From Pseudomonas sp. H1h (GTDB taxonomy: Bacteria; Pseudomonadota; Gammaproteobacteria; Pseudomonadales; Pseudomonadaceae): a DNA stretch of 64,000 nt. The notes below the pieces were generated by a model. That model was given only the letters and a program-made list of their open reading frames with translations. It was not told the DNA's origin and made no database searches. Position numbers and translations under genes: made by a program. This document shows, in pieces, positions 1 through 8,862 of this stretch. Position 1 is the first letter of the stretch. Every line of letters begins with the position of its first letter. The stretch covers positions 1-64,000 of the forward strand of contig NZ_AYMJ01000002.1 in assembly GCF_000633255.1 (NCBI RefSeq), in the 5' to 3' direction.

Positions 1-178
1 TTTGCCAGAGTTTCAGGGCAGGCCCCGATCTACTGTGGGAGACCGAGGTGAATTGTTCGCGAGCAAGCCCGCTCCCACATGGGATCTGTGTTTTGCCAGA
101 GTTTGAGGACAGGCCCCGATCTACTGTGGGAGCGGGCTTGCTCGCGAAGAGGCCAGTCAAAGCAGCGTGAATTCTGGA
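1..178. repeat. REP pair with a 41-bp direct duplication at the window edge
   Basis: Two REP palindromes lie here, one reading minus (56-78) and one plus (126-148), both with the GAGCGGGCTTGCTCGC core. The 41 bases at 1-41 recur at 92-132 with only three differences, so the stretch looks like a partly duplicated REP unit with its flank. No gene is visible before the receptor stop codon at 179; the left part is cut by the window edge. Confidence 0.8.
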
Positions 179-2062
179 TCAGAGCTCCGGTGTCCAGGTC
201 ACCCCAAACACCCACGCTCGACCTTCCTCGCGATAGCCATATTGGCTGCCGTCATAGCTGTACAACGCGCGGCTGTAACCCTTGTCCAGCAGGTTATCCA
301 GCTTTAGATCCAGTTTGATCTCACGGTTCAGCGCCCAGCTGCTGCGCAACCCGACTGTGCCGTAGCCACCCAGCGACTGCGTGTTGTTCAGGTCGTCGTA
401 ACTGCCGCTGACCAGTTGCCAACTGGCGCCCAGTCCCAACCGGTCGAACTGGCGATCCAGATCCCAACTCGCGGTACGCCGTGCACGACGCGCCAGGGTG
501 TGCCCGGTATCGCGATCGCGCGGGTCGATGATCGCCACGCCGAGGTTGCTCTGCCAGCCAAACAGTTCCTGTTTCAGCGCCGCTTCAAAACCATTGATCC
601 GCGCCGAGGCAACGTTCTCCGGGCGTGAGTTGCTGCCGAAGATGATCGCGTCTTGCAGGTCAGTACGGTAAATCGACGCTTCCAGACGGCTGGTGTCGCT
701 CAACTGGCTGCGCCATTGCAGCTCGTAGCTTTTCGAGGTTTCCGGTTTCAGGCCAGGGTTGCTGAAGTCCGGGTAGTACAGGTCGTTGAAGGTCGGTGCA
801 CGGAAACCTTCGCTGTAGCTCAGCAACAGGTCGTTGTCCGGGTTCAGCGGCAGGGTAAAGGTGCCGCTCCAGGTGTTCTGGCTGCCGAACTGCTGGTTGT
901 CATCGTGACGCAGGCCCAGTTCAGTCGAGAAGCTGTCGGCCTGATAGCGATGCTGGATGAAGACGGCGCGGTTCCAGCGGCTGTCCTCGTTGAACGCGGT
1001 GCTGCTGTTGATCCGGTCTTCGTACCAGTCGCCGCCAAGGATCAGGCTGTTGCGCACATCCAGGGCCAGGTCGTTCTGCCAGGTCAGCGAGTCGCGGTAG
1101 GTATTGAACACCGTGCGCTCGTCGCTGAGCTTGTCGAGGGTCTTCTCGCGGTTCTCGGTGTGGCCGAACTCGACGCGGGTTTTCCAGGTTTCGTTGACCC
1201 GCGCATCGACGTAGCTGCTGACACTGCTGACGTTGAAGTCGCTGTAGGGCTGCTGCTGCACCGATTCGAAGGTGCTCGTGTCGAAGCGGCCGAACGGATT
1301 GTCGAATTCGCTCTTGCCACGGTTATCCAGCAGATTGGCGCCGACTTCAATGTCATCGGTCAGCGCATGGCTGAGGCTCAGGCTGATGGATTTGTTGCGG
1401 TAGGCATCATGATCGCTGTCGCTGGGGTAGGACTCGTGAGTACGGTCGAGGCCGGCGGTGTCATCGAGGCTGGCGCCAAGGTTGAAGCGGGTTTTGTCAT
1501 CGCCCCCTGACAGGCCGAGGCTGCGCTCCCAGGTCTGGTTGCTGCCGAAACCGACGTGCAGGCGCGGCTGCAGGCCTTGGTCGTTGCCGCGCCGGGTGAA
1601 GATCTGAATCACCCCGCCAATCGCATCGCTGCCGTAAATCACCGAACGCGAACCGCGCAGCACTTCGACGCGCTCGATCTGATCGATGTTCAGGTGCTGC
1701 AGGTTGCTGTCGCCGGAGGTCGAACTGCCAATGCGCAGCCCATCGACCAGCACCAGGCTCTGCGCCGACTGCGTGCCGCGAATGTAGATTCCCGGCAGAC
1801 TGCCGCGTCCGCCGGTCTGCGCCACTTGCACGCCCGGCACCCGTTGCAGCAGGTCGGTAACGCTGCTCGGCTGCAGGCGATCGATGTCTTCGCGGGTGAA
1901 CACGGTGTTGGCAGCGCTGCTGTCGTTGCGCGCTTCAACCTGGCGGTTGGCGCTGATCAGCGTGTCCGGCAGCTTCAGGGCTTCGTCGCGTTCGAAGGTG
2001 TCGGCGAGGGCGCTGGCGGCTGGCAGCAGCAAGAGGGGCAGGGCGAGGCGCGAGAGGTTCAT
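179..2062 (-). CDS. TonB-dependent outer-membrane receptor, BtuB-like
   Basis: Encodes 627 residues. The start at 2062 gives a clean signal peptide (hydrophobic core LALPLLLLP, cleavage after ALA) and has GGAT upstream; the in-frame extension to 2095 would spoil the signal. A TonB-box-like stretch (LPDTLISAN) is followed by a plug domain (ITREDI-type segment, LLQRVPGV, IRGT, VLVDGLRI, RVEVLRGSRSVIYGSDAIGGVI) and a long beta-barrel ending in an aromatic-rich strand. Plug and barrel resemble E. coli BtuB (vitamin B12 receptor) closely in order and spacing, so cobalamin or a related corrinoid is the likely substrate. No B12 riboswitch fits: only about 140 bases, mostly a REP pair, separate it from dxs. 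Another metal-chelate or siderophore substrate cannot be excluded. Confidence 0.85.
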   Translation of the reverse strand: MNLSRLALPLLLLPAASALADTFERDEALKLPDTLISANRQVEARNDSSAANTVFTREDIDRLQPSSVTDLLQRVPGVQVAQTGGRGSLPGIYIRGTQSAQSLVLVDGLRIGSSTSGDSNLQHLNIDQIERVEVLRGSRSVIYGSDAIGGVIQIFTRRGNDQGLQPRLHVGFGSNQTWERSLGLSGGDDKTRFNLGASLDDTAGLDRTHESYPSDSDHDAYRNKSISLSLSHALTDDIEVGANLLDNRGKSEFDNPFGRFDTSTFESVQQQPYSDFNVSSVSSYVDARVNETWKTRVEFGHTENREKTLDKLSDERTVFNTYRDSLTWQNDLALDVRNSLILGGDWYEDRINSSTAFNEDSRWNRAVFIQHRYQADSFSTELGLRHDDNQQFGSQNTWSGTFTLPLNPDNDLLLSYSEGFRAPTFNDLYYPDFSNPGLKPETSKSYELQWRSQLSDTSRLEASIYRTDLQDAIIFGSNSRPENVASARINGFEAALKQELFGWQSNLGVAIIDPRDRDTGHTLARRARRTASWDLDRQFDRLGLGASWQLVSGSYDDLNNTQSLGGYGTVGLRSSWALNREIKLDLKLDNLLDKGYSRALYSYDGSQYGYREEGRAWVFGVTWTPEL

Positions 2063-2101
2063 CGGTGATCCATTGGGTATTTCTGATGTACACAAATCAA
2101 A

Positions 2102-2190
2102 TGTGGGAGCGGGCTTGCTCGCGAAGGCGGTGAATCAGTCAACACTGAGTTGATTGACAGTCCGCCTTCGCGAGCAAGCCCGCTCCCACA
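2102..2190. repeat. REP doublet (REPIN-like inverted pair)
   Basis: A plus-strand REP (2103-2125) and an inverted REP (2167-2189) face each other across about 40 bases and could fold into one long hairpin. They fill the space between the receptor gene and the dxs stop codon and may act as an mRNA-stabilising or terminating structure. Confidence 0.85.
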
Positions 2191-2203
2191 TGGGTATTGC
2201 GTG

Positions 2204-4102
2204 TTACTTGTTGAGCAGTTCCAGGCGCTCGCGAATCGAGGCCTCGATTCCGGCCTCGTCCAACCCGCATTCGGCCAGCATCTGCGCCGGTTTTGCGTGT
2301 TCGACGTAAACATCCGGCAAGCCCAGGTGCAGCATCGATTTGAGGATGTTCTCGCGTGCGAGAAATTCGCTGACCGCCCCACCGGCGCCGCCCATGATCG
2401 CGTTTTCTTCGATGGTCACCAGCAGCTCGTGGCTAGCGGCAATCTCGCGCACCAGTTGTTCATCCAGCGGTTTGACGAAGCGCATGTCGACCACGGTGGC
2501 GTCGAGCTTCTCGGCGACTTTCAGCGCTTCGGTCAGTTGCACGCCGAACACCAGCAAGGCGACGTTGCGGCCCTGACGACGGACGATGCCCTTGCCGATT
2601 TCGATCGGCTCCAGATCTTTGTCGATGCTCGCGTTCGGGCCAGTGCCGCGCGGGTAACGCACTGCCGCCGGGCCGTTGTACAGGTGACCGGTGGTGAGCA
2701 TCTTGCGCAGTTCGTTTTCGTCGCTCGGGGTCATGATGACCATGCCCGGGATGCAGCGCAGGTACGACAGATCGAAGCTGCCGGCGTGGGTCGGGCCGTC
2801 TTCGCCCACCAGACCGGCACGGTCGATGGCGAACAGCACGTCGAGGTTCTGCACCGCGACGTCGTGCACCAGTTGGTCGTAGCCGCGTTGCAGGAATGTC
2901 GAGTAGATCGCCACCACCGGTTTGGCACCTTCGCAGGCCATACCGGCAGCGAACGTCACAGCGTGCTGTTCGGCAATCGCCACGTCGAAGTAGCGCAGCG
3001 GGAAGCGCTCGCTGAACGCCACCAGGTCCGAGCCTTCCTTCATCGCCGGGGTGATCCCGACCAGGCGTGGGTCAGCCGCTGCCATGTCGCACAGCCATTC
3101 GCCAAACACTGCCGAATACTTCGGCCCGCCGGCCTTTTTCGGCGCAGCGGCCGGGGCGTCGACCGGTTCGAGCTTGGTGATCGCGTGATAACCGATCGGG
3201 TCGACTTCCGCCGGGGCGAAGCCTTTGCCTTTCTTGGTGACGATGTGCAGGAACTGCGGGCCTTTCAGATCGCGCATGTTGCGCAACGTGGCGATCAGGG
3301 TCGGCAGGTCGTGGCCGTCGATCGGGCCGATGTAGTTCCAGCCCAGCTCTTCGAACAGGGTGCCGGGCACCAGCATGCCCTTGGCGTATTCTTCAGTGCG
3401 ACGGGCGATTTCCCAGGCGCCGGGCAGGCGCGACAGGACTTTCTTGCTGCCCTCGCGCATGCTTGCGTAAGTGCGGCTGGAAAGGATCTTCGCCAGATAG
3501 TTCGACAGGCCGCCGACGTTGCGCGAGATCGACATGTCGTTGTCGTTGAGGATCACCAGCATGTTGGCGTTGACTTCCGGCGCGTGGTTCAGCGCCTCGA
3601 AAGCCATGCCGGCGGTCAGCGCGCCGTCACCGATCACGGCAATCGCCTTGCGATCGCTGTTTTGCAGGCGGGCGGCAATCGCCATGCCCAGCGCTGCACT
3701 GATCGAGGTGCTGGAGTGACCGACGCCAAAGGTGTCGTATTCGCTCTCGGCGCGACGCGGGAAGGCGGCAATGCCGTCCTTCTGACGCAGGGTTTCCATG
3801 CGCTGGCGGCGACCGGTGAGGATCTTGTGCGGATACGCCTGATGACCGACGTCCCACACCAGCCGGTCATCCGGGGTGTCGAAGACGTAATGCAACGCGA
3901 TGGTCAGCTCGATGACGCCCAGGCCGGCACCGAAATGCCCGCCGGTCTGACCGACCGTATAGAGCAATTCCAGGCGCAACTCATCGGCCAGGGTTTCCAG
4001 CTCGGCTTCGCCTAACCGGCGCAGGCCGTCCGGCGTGTTCGCGCGGTCGAGCAGGGGCGTGGTCGGGCGCTTGCGGGGAATCTCATGAAACGTCGTGGGC
4101 AT
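2204..4102 (-). CDS. dxs: 1-deoxy-D-xylulose-5-phosphate synthase
   Basis: A 632-residue protein of the usual DXS length. It makes DXP from pyruvate and glyceraldehyde-3-phosphate, using thiamine diphosphate and Mg2+, the entry step of the MEP isoprenoid pathway, and it also feeds thiamine and pyridoxal synthesis. Visible signatures are the N-terminal GGHFG and [15 protein letters not shown] segments, the ThDP motif GDGALTAG (158-165) followed by the NDNDMSIS loop, and the transketolase-like central part with [13 protein letters not shown] and [15 protein letters not shown]. The C-terminal transketolase domain ends in LLNK. It lies 91 bases downstream of ispA on the same strand, the classic xseB-ispA-dxs order, so isoprenoid chain synthesis is transcribed with its first precursor enzyme. 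Confidence 0.97.
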   Translation of the reverse strand: MPTTFHEIPRKRPTTPLLDRANTPDGLRRLGEAELETLADELRLELLYTVGQTGGHFGAGLGVIELTIALHYVFDTPDDRLVWDVGHQAYPHKILTGRRQRMETLRQKDGIAAFPRRAESEYDTFGVGHSSTSISAALGMAIAARLQNSDRKAIAVIGDGALTAGMAFEALNHAPEVNANMLVILNDNDMSISRNVGGLSNYLAKILSSRTYASMREGSKKVLSRLPGAWEIARRTEEYAKGMLVPGTLFEELGWNYIGPIDGHDLPTLIATLRNMRDLKGPQFLHIVTKKGKGFAPAEVDPIGYHAITKLEPVDAPAAAPKKAGGPKYSAVFGEWLCDMAAADPRLVGITPAMKEGSDLVAFSERFPLRYFDVAIAEQHAVTFAAGMACEGAKPVVAIYSTFLQRGYDQLVHDVAVQNLDVLFAIDRAGLVGEDGPTHAGSFDLSYLRCIPGMVIMTPSDENELRKMLTTGHLYNGPAAVRYPRGTGPNASIDKDLEPIEIGKGIVRRQGRNVALLVFGVQLTEALKVAEKLDATVVDMRFVKPLDEQLVREIAASHELLVTIEENAIMGGAGGAVSEFLARENILKSMLHLGLPDVYVEHAKPAQMLAECGLDEAGIEASIRERLELLNK

Positions 4103-4193
4103 CAGGCGAATCGTTATAGGTATAAAAGATGCGGCAGTTTACCTGATGCATCGCCCCCTGCCCACGCGTTGGTCTTTTTTGGCAGGTTGGCGT

Positions 4194-5081
4194 TCAGTTA
4201 CGCCGCTCGACGATATACCGGGCCAGGTCGCGCAAAGGCTCTGCCGCCGCGTCAAACGGTCGCAGTGCGTGCAGCGCCTGATCGCGCAGTTCCAGAGCGT
4301 AGGCCTTGGCCGCGTCCAGACCCAGCAGGGCCGGGTAGGTCGGCTTGTCACGGGCGATGTCGGCGCCCTGGCGTTTGCCGAGGGTTTCGGTATCGCTTTC
4401 GACGTCGAGAATGTCGTCCTGGACCTGGAAAGCCAAGCCAATGGCCTGTGCATAAGTTTGTAGGGCCTTGAGTTCGTCCTTTTCGGCACGGCCACTGGCC
4501 AAGGCGCCAAGCTGGACGCTGACTTCGATCAGCGCGCCGGTCTTGTGCCGGTGCATCAATTCCAGTGCTTGCTGATCGAGCTTCAGGCCGACCGAGCCGA
4601 GGTCGATGGCCTGCCCGCCGACCATGCCCGCCGGGCCTGCCGCGTGCGCCAGCGCCGTGACCTGTTGCAGACGGATGTCGGCGTCGAGGGTGCTCAGGCG
4701 TGGGTCAAGCAGGGCGCTGAACGCCAGGCTCTGCAAACCGTCACCGGCGAGGATCGCGCAGGCTTCGTCGAATTTTTTATGAGTGGTGGGCTGGCCGCGA
4801 CGCAGATCGTCGTCGTCCATCGCCGGCAAATCGTCGTGCACCAGCGAATAGGCGTGGATCAACTCCACCGCGCAGGCCGCGCCGTTGGCTTGCTCGGCCT
4901 TGCCGCCGAGCGCTTCGCAGGCGGCATAGGCCAGCAGCGGACGCACGCGTTTGCCACCGATCATCACGCTGTAGTGCATCGCCTCATACAGACGCGACAG
5001 CTCTGGCAGCGGTGCCTTGAAGAGAATTTCCAGTGCCGCATTGACCCGCGCCTGGCTGGTCGCCGAATACGCTGCAATCAT
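4194..5081 (-). CDS. ispA: (2E,6E)-farnesyl diphosphate synthase (geranyltranstransferase)
   Basis: A 295-residue trans-prenyltransferase that condenses IPP with DMAPP and GPP to give farnesyl diphosphate, the precursor of undecaprenyl phosphate, ubiquinone and haem O side chains. The first aspartate-rich motif is [11 protein letters not shown] (82-92) preceded by GGKRVRP; the second is [13 protein letters not shown], with [16 protein letters not shown] downstream. The ATG overlaps the xseB stop codon by four bases (ATGA), indicating translational coupling. The length and the short loop between the aromatic residue and the first Asp motif fit FPP rather than longer-chain synthases. Confidence 0.96.
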   Translation of the reverse strand: MIAAYSATSQARVNAALEILFKAPLPELSRLYEAMHYSVMIGGKRVRPLLAYAACEALGGKAEQANGAACAVELIHAYSLVHDDLPAMDDDDLRRGQPTTHKKFDEACAILAGDGLQSLAFSALLDPRLSTLDADIRLQQVTALAHAAGPAGMVGGQAIDLGSVGLKLDQQALELMHRHKTGALIEVSVQLGALASGRAEKDELKALQTYAQAIGLAFQVQDDILDVESDTETLGKRQGADIARDKPTYPALLGLDAAKAYALELRDQALHALRPFDAAAEPLRDLARYIVERRN

Positions 5082-5320
5082 TCTGGCTGTTCCGCGTCGA
5101 AGGGTTCCTCGGCGAGTTCGCCATCGCGCTCCAGCAGCACTTGCACCTTCTGCTCGGCCTGGGCCAGCGCTGCCTGGCAGTCACGGGTCAGGCCGATGCC
5201 CTGCTCGAAAGCGGTCAGCGAGTCTTCCAGCGACAATTCTCCGTTCTCCAGACGCTCGACCAGTGTTTGCAGGTCGGCGAGGGACTGTTCGAAATCCAGT
5301 GCAGCTTTTTTGCGGGCCAT
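5078..5320 (-). CDS. xseB: Exodeoxyribonuclease VII small subunit
   Basis: An 80-residue acidic helical protein with the family signature [33 protein letters not shown] (written here as the segment around residues 9-41). It binds the XseA large subunit to form the nuclease that degrades single-stranded DNA from both ends. It is the first gene of the xseB-ispA-dxs operon and overlaps ispA by four bases. Confidence 0.95.
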   Translation of the reverse strand: MARKKAALDFEQSLADLQTLVERLENGELSLEDSLTAFEQGIGLTRDCQAALAQAEQKVQVLLERDGELAEEPFDAEQPE

Positions 5321-5445
5321 GGCGGCGATTTCCGGTTGACGTTAAACCGGCGCGACACTAGCAGATAGGGGGTTTATGGGCAAATGAGCGGCGGTTTCAC
5401 GGCCATCGCGGGCGGATGGGAAACGGGTTTTGGACGTGGTGAAAG

Positions 5446-5491
5446 TTATTCGGCTCATTTTGTGAGCCGAATAAGTCCGCTATTCGGCTCA
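5446..5491. promoter_or_regulatory. Perfect palindrome plus a third half-site in the xseB-magA divergent region
   Basis: TTATTCGGCTCA (5446-5457) and its exact reverse complement TGAGCCGAATAA (5463-5474) flank a five-base spacer. A further copy of the left arm, TATTCGGCTCA, lies at 5481-5491, 34 bases downstream of the first. The site is about 50-95 bases upstream of the proposed magA -35 and about 125-170 bases from the divergent xseB start. The arrangement looks like a regulator-binding array; the regulator is unknown. The rest of 5321-5684 has no convincing gene; the 82-codon ORF at 5384-5632 lacks any sign of coding bias. Confidence 0.55.
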
Positions 5492-5539
5492 CGCCTCGTA
5501 AATGTGCGTGATTCCCACCGCATTTCAAGATGTATCCGA

Positions 5540-5568
5540 TTGTTAAAAAACTGCCGAATCGCTAATCT
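5540..5568 (+). promoter_or_regulatory. Candidate sigma-70 promoter of the mag operon
   Basis: TTGTTA (5540-5545) and TAATCT (5563-5568) are separated by exactly 17 bases, which predicts transcription from about 5575 and a leader of about 110 nucleotides before magA. Confidence 0.5.
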
Positions 5569-5636
5569 TCGCGCCTTCTACGACCCGGTAGTCACGGGTC
5601 TTTCAGACGAAACGCAGTTTTCACCGCTGTGAAGTA

Positions 5637-5688
5637 CCGAGGATCGGGTGCAAGGTTTCGTCCAGGCATGGCAGGAGGCATTACATGC
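5637..5688 (+). promoter_or_regulatory. Candidate RsmA/RsmE binding sites in the magA leader
   Basis: CCG-AGGAT-CGG (5637-5647) presents a GGA in a small hairpin loop. A second GGA lies in the Shine-Dalgarno AGGAGG (5673-5678), itself inside a potential stem GCATG (5666-5670) / CATGC (5684-5688) that pairs with the start codon. Two GGA loops about 33 bases apart, one on the ribosome site, match the usual Rsm target layout. In P. aeruginosa the mag transcript is, as I recall, a direct RsmA target. Confidence 0.55.
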
Positions 5689-6476
5689 GTTCATTTCTTT
5701 TGCTGCTGATCGGCCTGGCTTGCGCGCCTGCGCTCTCGGCGGCGCCGAGCGCTGAACTGTCGGAACCGGCGGGCGGCTGGCGTTACCACGGCCTGCTTGA
5801 TCGCAGTGAAAACCCGCAGGTCGCTTACCCCACGCCGCCGATCGATCGCGGTATCCAGCGCAATCGCACGATGATCCAGGGCCAGCTCAAGGCCATCGGC
5901 AATCAGCGCGGGCCGCACACGCTGGCGGTCAACGGCAATCCATTGAATCTGTACACCGACGATGACGGGCGTTTCGCCCGGCCGTATGCGTTCGGCGCCG
6001 GCTCCAACAGTGTCGAGGTGCGCAGCGCCGCGGGCCAGTCGCTCAAGCGCGTGCAGTTTTACGAAGCGAATAACCTGCGCACGCCGGCGAAGATCCGTGT
6101 GGTGCTCGGCTGGGACGACCCCAAGGCCGAGCTCGACCTGCACATCATTACCCCCGACGGCCAACACGCGTTCTTCGCCCACACGGCGCTGACCAACGGC
6201 GGCGGTCTGGACCCGGATGGCGTCGATGGCCCCGGCCCGGAAATGTTCACCATGACCGCTCCGCTGCATGGCACCTATCTGGTTTACGTCAACTATTGGG
6301 GCAACTTCGGTGACGGCGGCTATAACTTCGAGGAGGCCAGCAATCAGAACGAGGTCATCACCTCGCAAATCACGCTGGTGCTCAACGAAAACACGGTCGA
6401 CGAAAAACGCGAGACCTTCATCGTGCCCCTGCGGGCGATCGGTGATCTGCTGCTGGTCAAGACTTTCAACTATTAA
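5685..6476 (+). CDS. magA: MagA, secreted DUF2135 (YfaP-like) protein
   Basis: A 263-residue periplasmic protein with a signal peptide (FLLLLIGLACAPALSA) and a strong AGGAGG six bases before the ATG. After a GGWRYHG segment comes a carbohydrate-binding-like beta region (VNGNPLNLYTDDDGRF, GSNSVEVRSAAGQ) and the DUF2135 core: WDDPKAELDLHIITPDGQH, then GPGPEMFTMTAPLHGTYLVYVNYWG. It corresponds to E. coli YfaP. It is a paralogue of the last gene of the operon (magF); the two share the whole architecture. First gene of the six-gene set that contains the alpha-2-macroglobulin. The biochemical role is unknown; an accessory or scaffold for MagD is an inference. Confidence 0.85.
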   Translation: MRSFLLLLIGLACAPALSAAPSAELSEPAGGWRYHGLLDRSENPQVAYPTPPIDRGIQRNRTMIQGQLKAIGNQRGPHTLAVNGNPLNLYTDDDGRFARPYAFGAGSNSVEVRSAAGQSLKRVQFYEANNLRTPAKIRVVLGWDDPKAELDLHIITPDGQHAFFAHTALTNGGGLDPDGVDGPGPEMFTMTAPLHGTYLVYVNYWGNFGDGGYNFEEASNQNEVITSQITLVLNENTVDEKRETFIVPLRAIGDLLLVKTFNY

Positions 6477-6514
6477 GCATCCCGCACCACGGATGAACTT
6501 CGGGTTTTGTGAAC

Positions 6515-8227
6515 ATGAGTGATAACGCTGCTTCTCCGGCCGTCCCGACACCTGCCGGCCAACCTTCCCGGCGCTGGCCGGCGCTGCTGATCGGCCTGGT
6601 CCTGGTGGCCGGGGTAGCCGGTGGTCTGGGCTGGCTGCTGCACAAACCCAAGCTGCCGGCGGCGGCACTTGCCAGCGACAAGCTCGGCCTGAGCCGTCCG
6701 GACGCGCTGCTGGAAACCCGCTCCCTGAGCCAGTTGCCCAAAGACCTGCTGACGGTGCCGTTGCTCAAGGCCACGCTCACCGAAGATTTCGTCTTCTATT
6801 ACGAAACCCACGCCGACCGCCTGGGGCTGATCGGCAGCCTGCGGCGGATCATCTACGAGCATGACCTGAAGCTGCAGGACAGCCTGATCGAGCAGCTTTT
6901 CGATCAGCCGGCCGATGTCGCGCTGTGGCGCGGTGCCGATGGCCGGCTCAAGGATTTCCTGCTGGTGATGGATCGCGGCGGGTTGGCGAAGCTGCTTGAA
7001 CCACTGGCGAAAGTGGCGCTGGACGATTCGCAGCTCAGCGTCTTCGGCAGCCTCAAGGTCGGCAGTGACGAGGTGCCGCTGTACCAGCTCAGCTACAACG
7101 CCAGCAAATCGCTGCTGTTCGCTTCGCGCGGCGACAAACTGGTGGTGCTGTCCAATCCGAACAAGTACTACGACCCGGCCACCGGTGAATCCGAGGAGTC
7201 GGGGCACGTCTCGCCACAAGCGCTGGCGGCCCTGCTCAACGGCGACAAACTGTTCCCCGAGGCCTTCGGCTTGCCGGCCAAGGCGCCGGAGATCAAGCAG
7301 CGTCTGTCGGTCAATTCCAGCGTCCTCGCCATGGGCTATCAACGCTTCATCCCGAACTTCGCCGGGCTGCGCTTCGACATGGATGACAAGGGCTGGCACA
7401 GCTTCCTTGCCATGGACGAGCTGGATAACCAGCCGGACTTCGATTTCAAACCGGTGTGGCAAGCCATGCCGCTGGGTGCCAGTGCCTGCGTGACCTTGCC
7501 GGTGGCGGCCGAACCGCAGAAACCGCTGCTGGTGAAACTCGGCGCCGACGAAGCGGTGGCGCAGAAACTCACCGAGCACGTGGCCGGTGCGGCGGGTCTG
7601 TGCTGGTACGCCGACTCGCGGTTGTACACACCGTTGCTGGTTGCCAGTCTGAAGGACGAGGACAGCAGCAAACTCGACGGTGACCTGGGCACGTTGTTCG
7701 GTTCGATGGTTGGCGCCTACGAGTCGAATGTCGACGAACACGCGTTCCCGGTGGTCGAGAAACAGCAAGGCCAGAGCCACGTCTGGCAGCGTCAGGTCAG
7801 CTCCAACTTCGGCCCGTACGCGGCGAAGACGGCCGAGAACCCGGACGCCATCAGCGGCCGCGCTTTCATGAAAGTCAGCCTGGCACGCCACGGTTCGACG
7901 CTGCTGTTTTCCCTCGACGACAAACTGGTCGACAAGGCCCTCGGCACGCTCGACAAACGCTTCCCGCCGATGGCTGACGTATTGCCCAAAGACGTGCTGA
8001 TGCCGATCTACTTTGGCCCGGATTCGATGGCGCAACTGATGCAGCAGGAAACCCTCGACAGCCTGCCGCAGGACATGGAACCGGTGTTCTACAACGCCGC
8101 GCAAACCTACCTGATCCCGAAACTGCGCACCCTCGGCGGCATGGGCAAATACGCCCTGACGTTGCCGGAAGGCAGCGAACCCGACGGTCACTGGCAATGG
8201 CTGCCGCTGGAGTGGAAAGCGCTGTGA
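6515..8227 (+). CDS. magB: MagB, membrane-anchored DUF2138 (YfaA-like) protein
   Basis: Encodes 570 residues from the ATG at 6515; a GTG two codons earlier (6509) is an alternative, and neither has a strong ribosome site. A short cytoplasmic N-terminus is followed by one transmembrane helix (around [22 protein letters not shown], residues 19-40), so the large remainder is expected in the periplasm, held to the inner membrane. No catalytic motif is recognisable. Length and position match E. coli YfaA and P. aeruginosa MagB. It overlaps magC by four bases (GTGA). It may tether the other Mag proteins to the inner membrane; this is inference. Confidence 0.82.
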   Translation: MSDNAASPAVPTPAGQPSRRWPALLIGLVLVAGVAGGLGWLLHKPKLPAAALASDKLGLSRPDALLETRSLSQLPKDLLTVPLLKATLTEDFVFYYETHADRLGLIGSLRRIIYEHDLKLQDSLIEQLFDQPADVALWRGADGRLKDFLLVMDRGGLAKLLEPLAKVALDDSQLSVFGSLKVGSDEVPLYQLSYNASKSLLFASRGDKLVVLSNPNKYYDPATGESEESGHVSPQALAALLNGDKLFPEAFGLPAKAPEIKQRLSVNSSVLAMGYQRFIPNFAGLRFDMDDKGWHSFLAMDELDNQPDFDFKPVWQAMPLGASACVTLPVAAEPQKPLLVKLGADEAVAQKLTEHVAGAAGLCWYADSRLYTPLLVASLKDEDSSKLDGDLGTLFGSMVGAYESNVDEHAFPVVEKQQGQSHVWQRQVSSNFGPYAAKTAENPDAISGRAFMKVSLARHGSTLLFSLDDKLVDKALGTLDKRFPPMADVLPKDVLMPIYFGPDSMAQLMQQETLDSLPQDMEPVFYNAAQTYLIPKLRTLGGMGKYALTLPEGSEPDGHWQWLPLEWKAL

Positions 8228-8862
8228 CGGCACTGATCCGCAGCCTCGGCTTGCTCGCGCTGTTACTGAGCGCGGGTGCCCGAGCGGTCGAAGCACCTGC
8301 GCTCGATCCTGCGCAGTCCCAGGTCTTTCGCGCCTGGTTCGTGCGCATCGCTCAGGAGCAGTTGAGCAAAGGCCCGAGTCCGCGCTGGTATCAGCAGGAC
8401 TGTGCCGGGCTGGTGCGTTTTGCCGCCAACGAAGCGCTGAAAGTCCACGACGACAAGTGGCTGCGCAGCAATGGTCTGTCCAATCGCTACCTGCCGCCGG
8501 AACTGTCGCTGAGCGATGAGCAGCGCAAGCTCGCCCAGCAATGGCAGCAGGGCGGCGGCAAGGTCGGGCCATACGTCAACGCGATCAAACTGATTCAGTT
8601 CAACAGCCATCTGGTCAGCCGCGACGTGTCCCAGGCACGCCCCGGCGACCTGATGTTTTTCGATCAGGGCGACGACCAGCACCTGATGATCTGGATGGGC
8701 CGCTACATCGCCTATCACACCGGCACGACCACCCCCACTGACAACGGCATGCGTTCGGCAAGCCTGCAGCAACTCATGACATGGAAGGACACCCGATGGA
8801 TACCCGACGCAGCCAACCCCAACTTCATCGGCGTCTATCGACTGAACTTTCTCTCCCAATGA
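8224..8862 (+). CDS. magC: MagC, DUF1175 (YfaT-like) protein with NlpC/P60-like residues
   Basis: Starts at GTG 8224, overlapping the magB stop codon; 212 residues with a signal peptide ([15 protein letters not shown]). The family is annotated only as DUF1175, but the sequence shows a Cys-His-His pattern of NlpC/P60 papain-like peptidases: [14 protein letters not shown] (C60), RPGDLMFF (139-146), QHLMIWMG (H153) and IAYHTG (H165). Enzymes of that fold cut peptide bonds in peptidoglycan stems. The activity is inferred from motif order only. The C-terminal [10 protein letters not shown] and the ATGA overlap with magD suggest tight coupling to the macroglobulin gene. Confidence 0.82.
   Translation: MTALIRSLGLLALLLSAGARAVEAPALDPAQSQVFRAWFVRIAQEQLSKGPSPRWYQQDCAGLVRFAANEALKVHDDKWLRSNGLSNRYLPPELSLSDEQRKLAQQWQQGGGKVGPYVNAIKLIQFNSHLVSRDVSQARPGDLMFFDQGDDQHLMIWMGRYIAYHTGTTTPTDNGMRSASLQQLMTWKDTRWIPDAANPNFIGVYRLNFLSQ

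Noticed and set aside
653-1510. 285-codon plus-strand ORF within the receptor gene
   Set aside because: Antisense shadow of the TonB receptor; no signature.
2063-2203. Cobalamin riboswitch ahead of the BtuB-like gene
   Set aside because: The gap is too short and is mostly a REP doublet; no B12-box is visible.
5384-5632. 82-codon ORF between xseB and magA
   Set aside because: It runs through the palindromic array and the mag promoter, has no ribosome site and no recognisable sequence.
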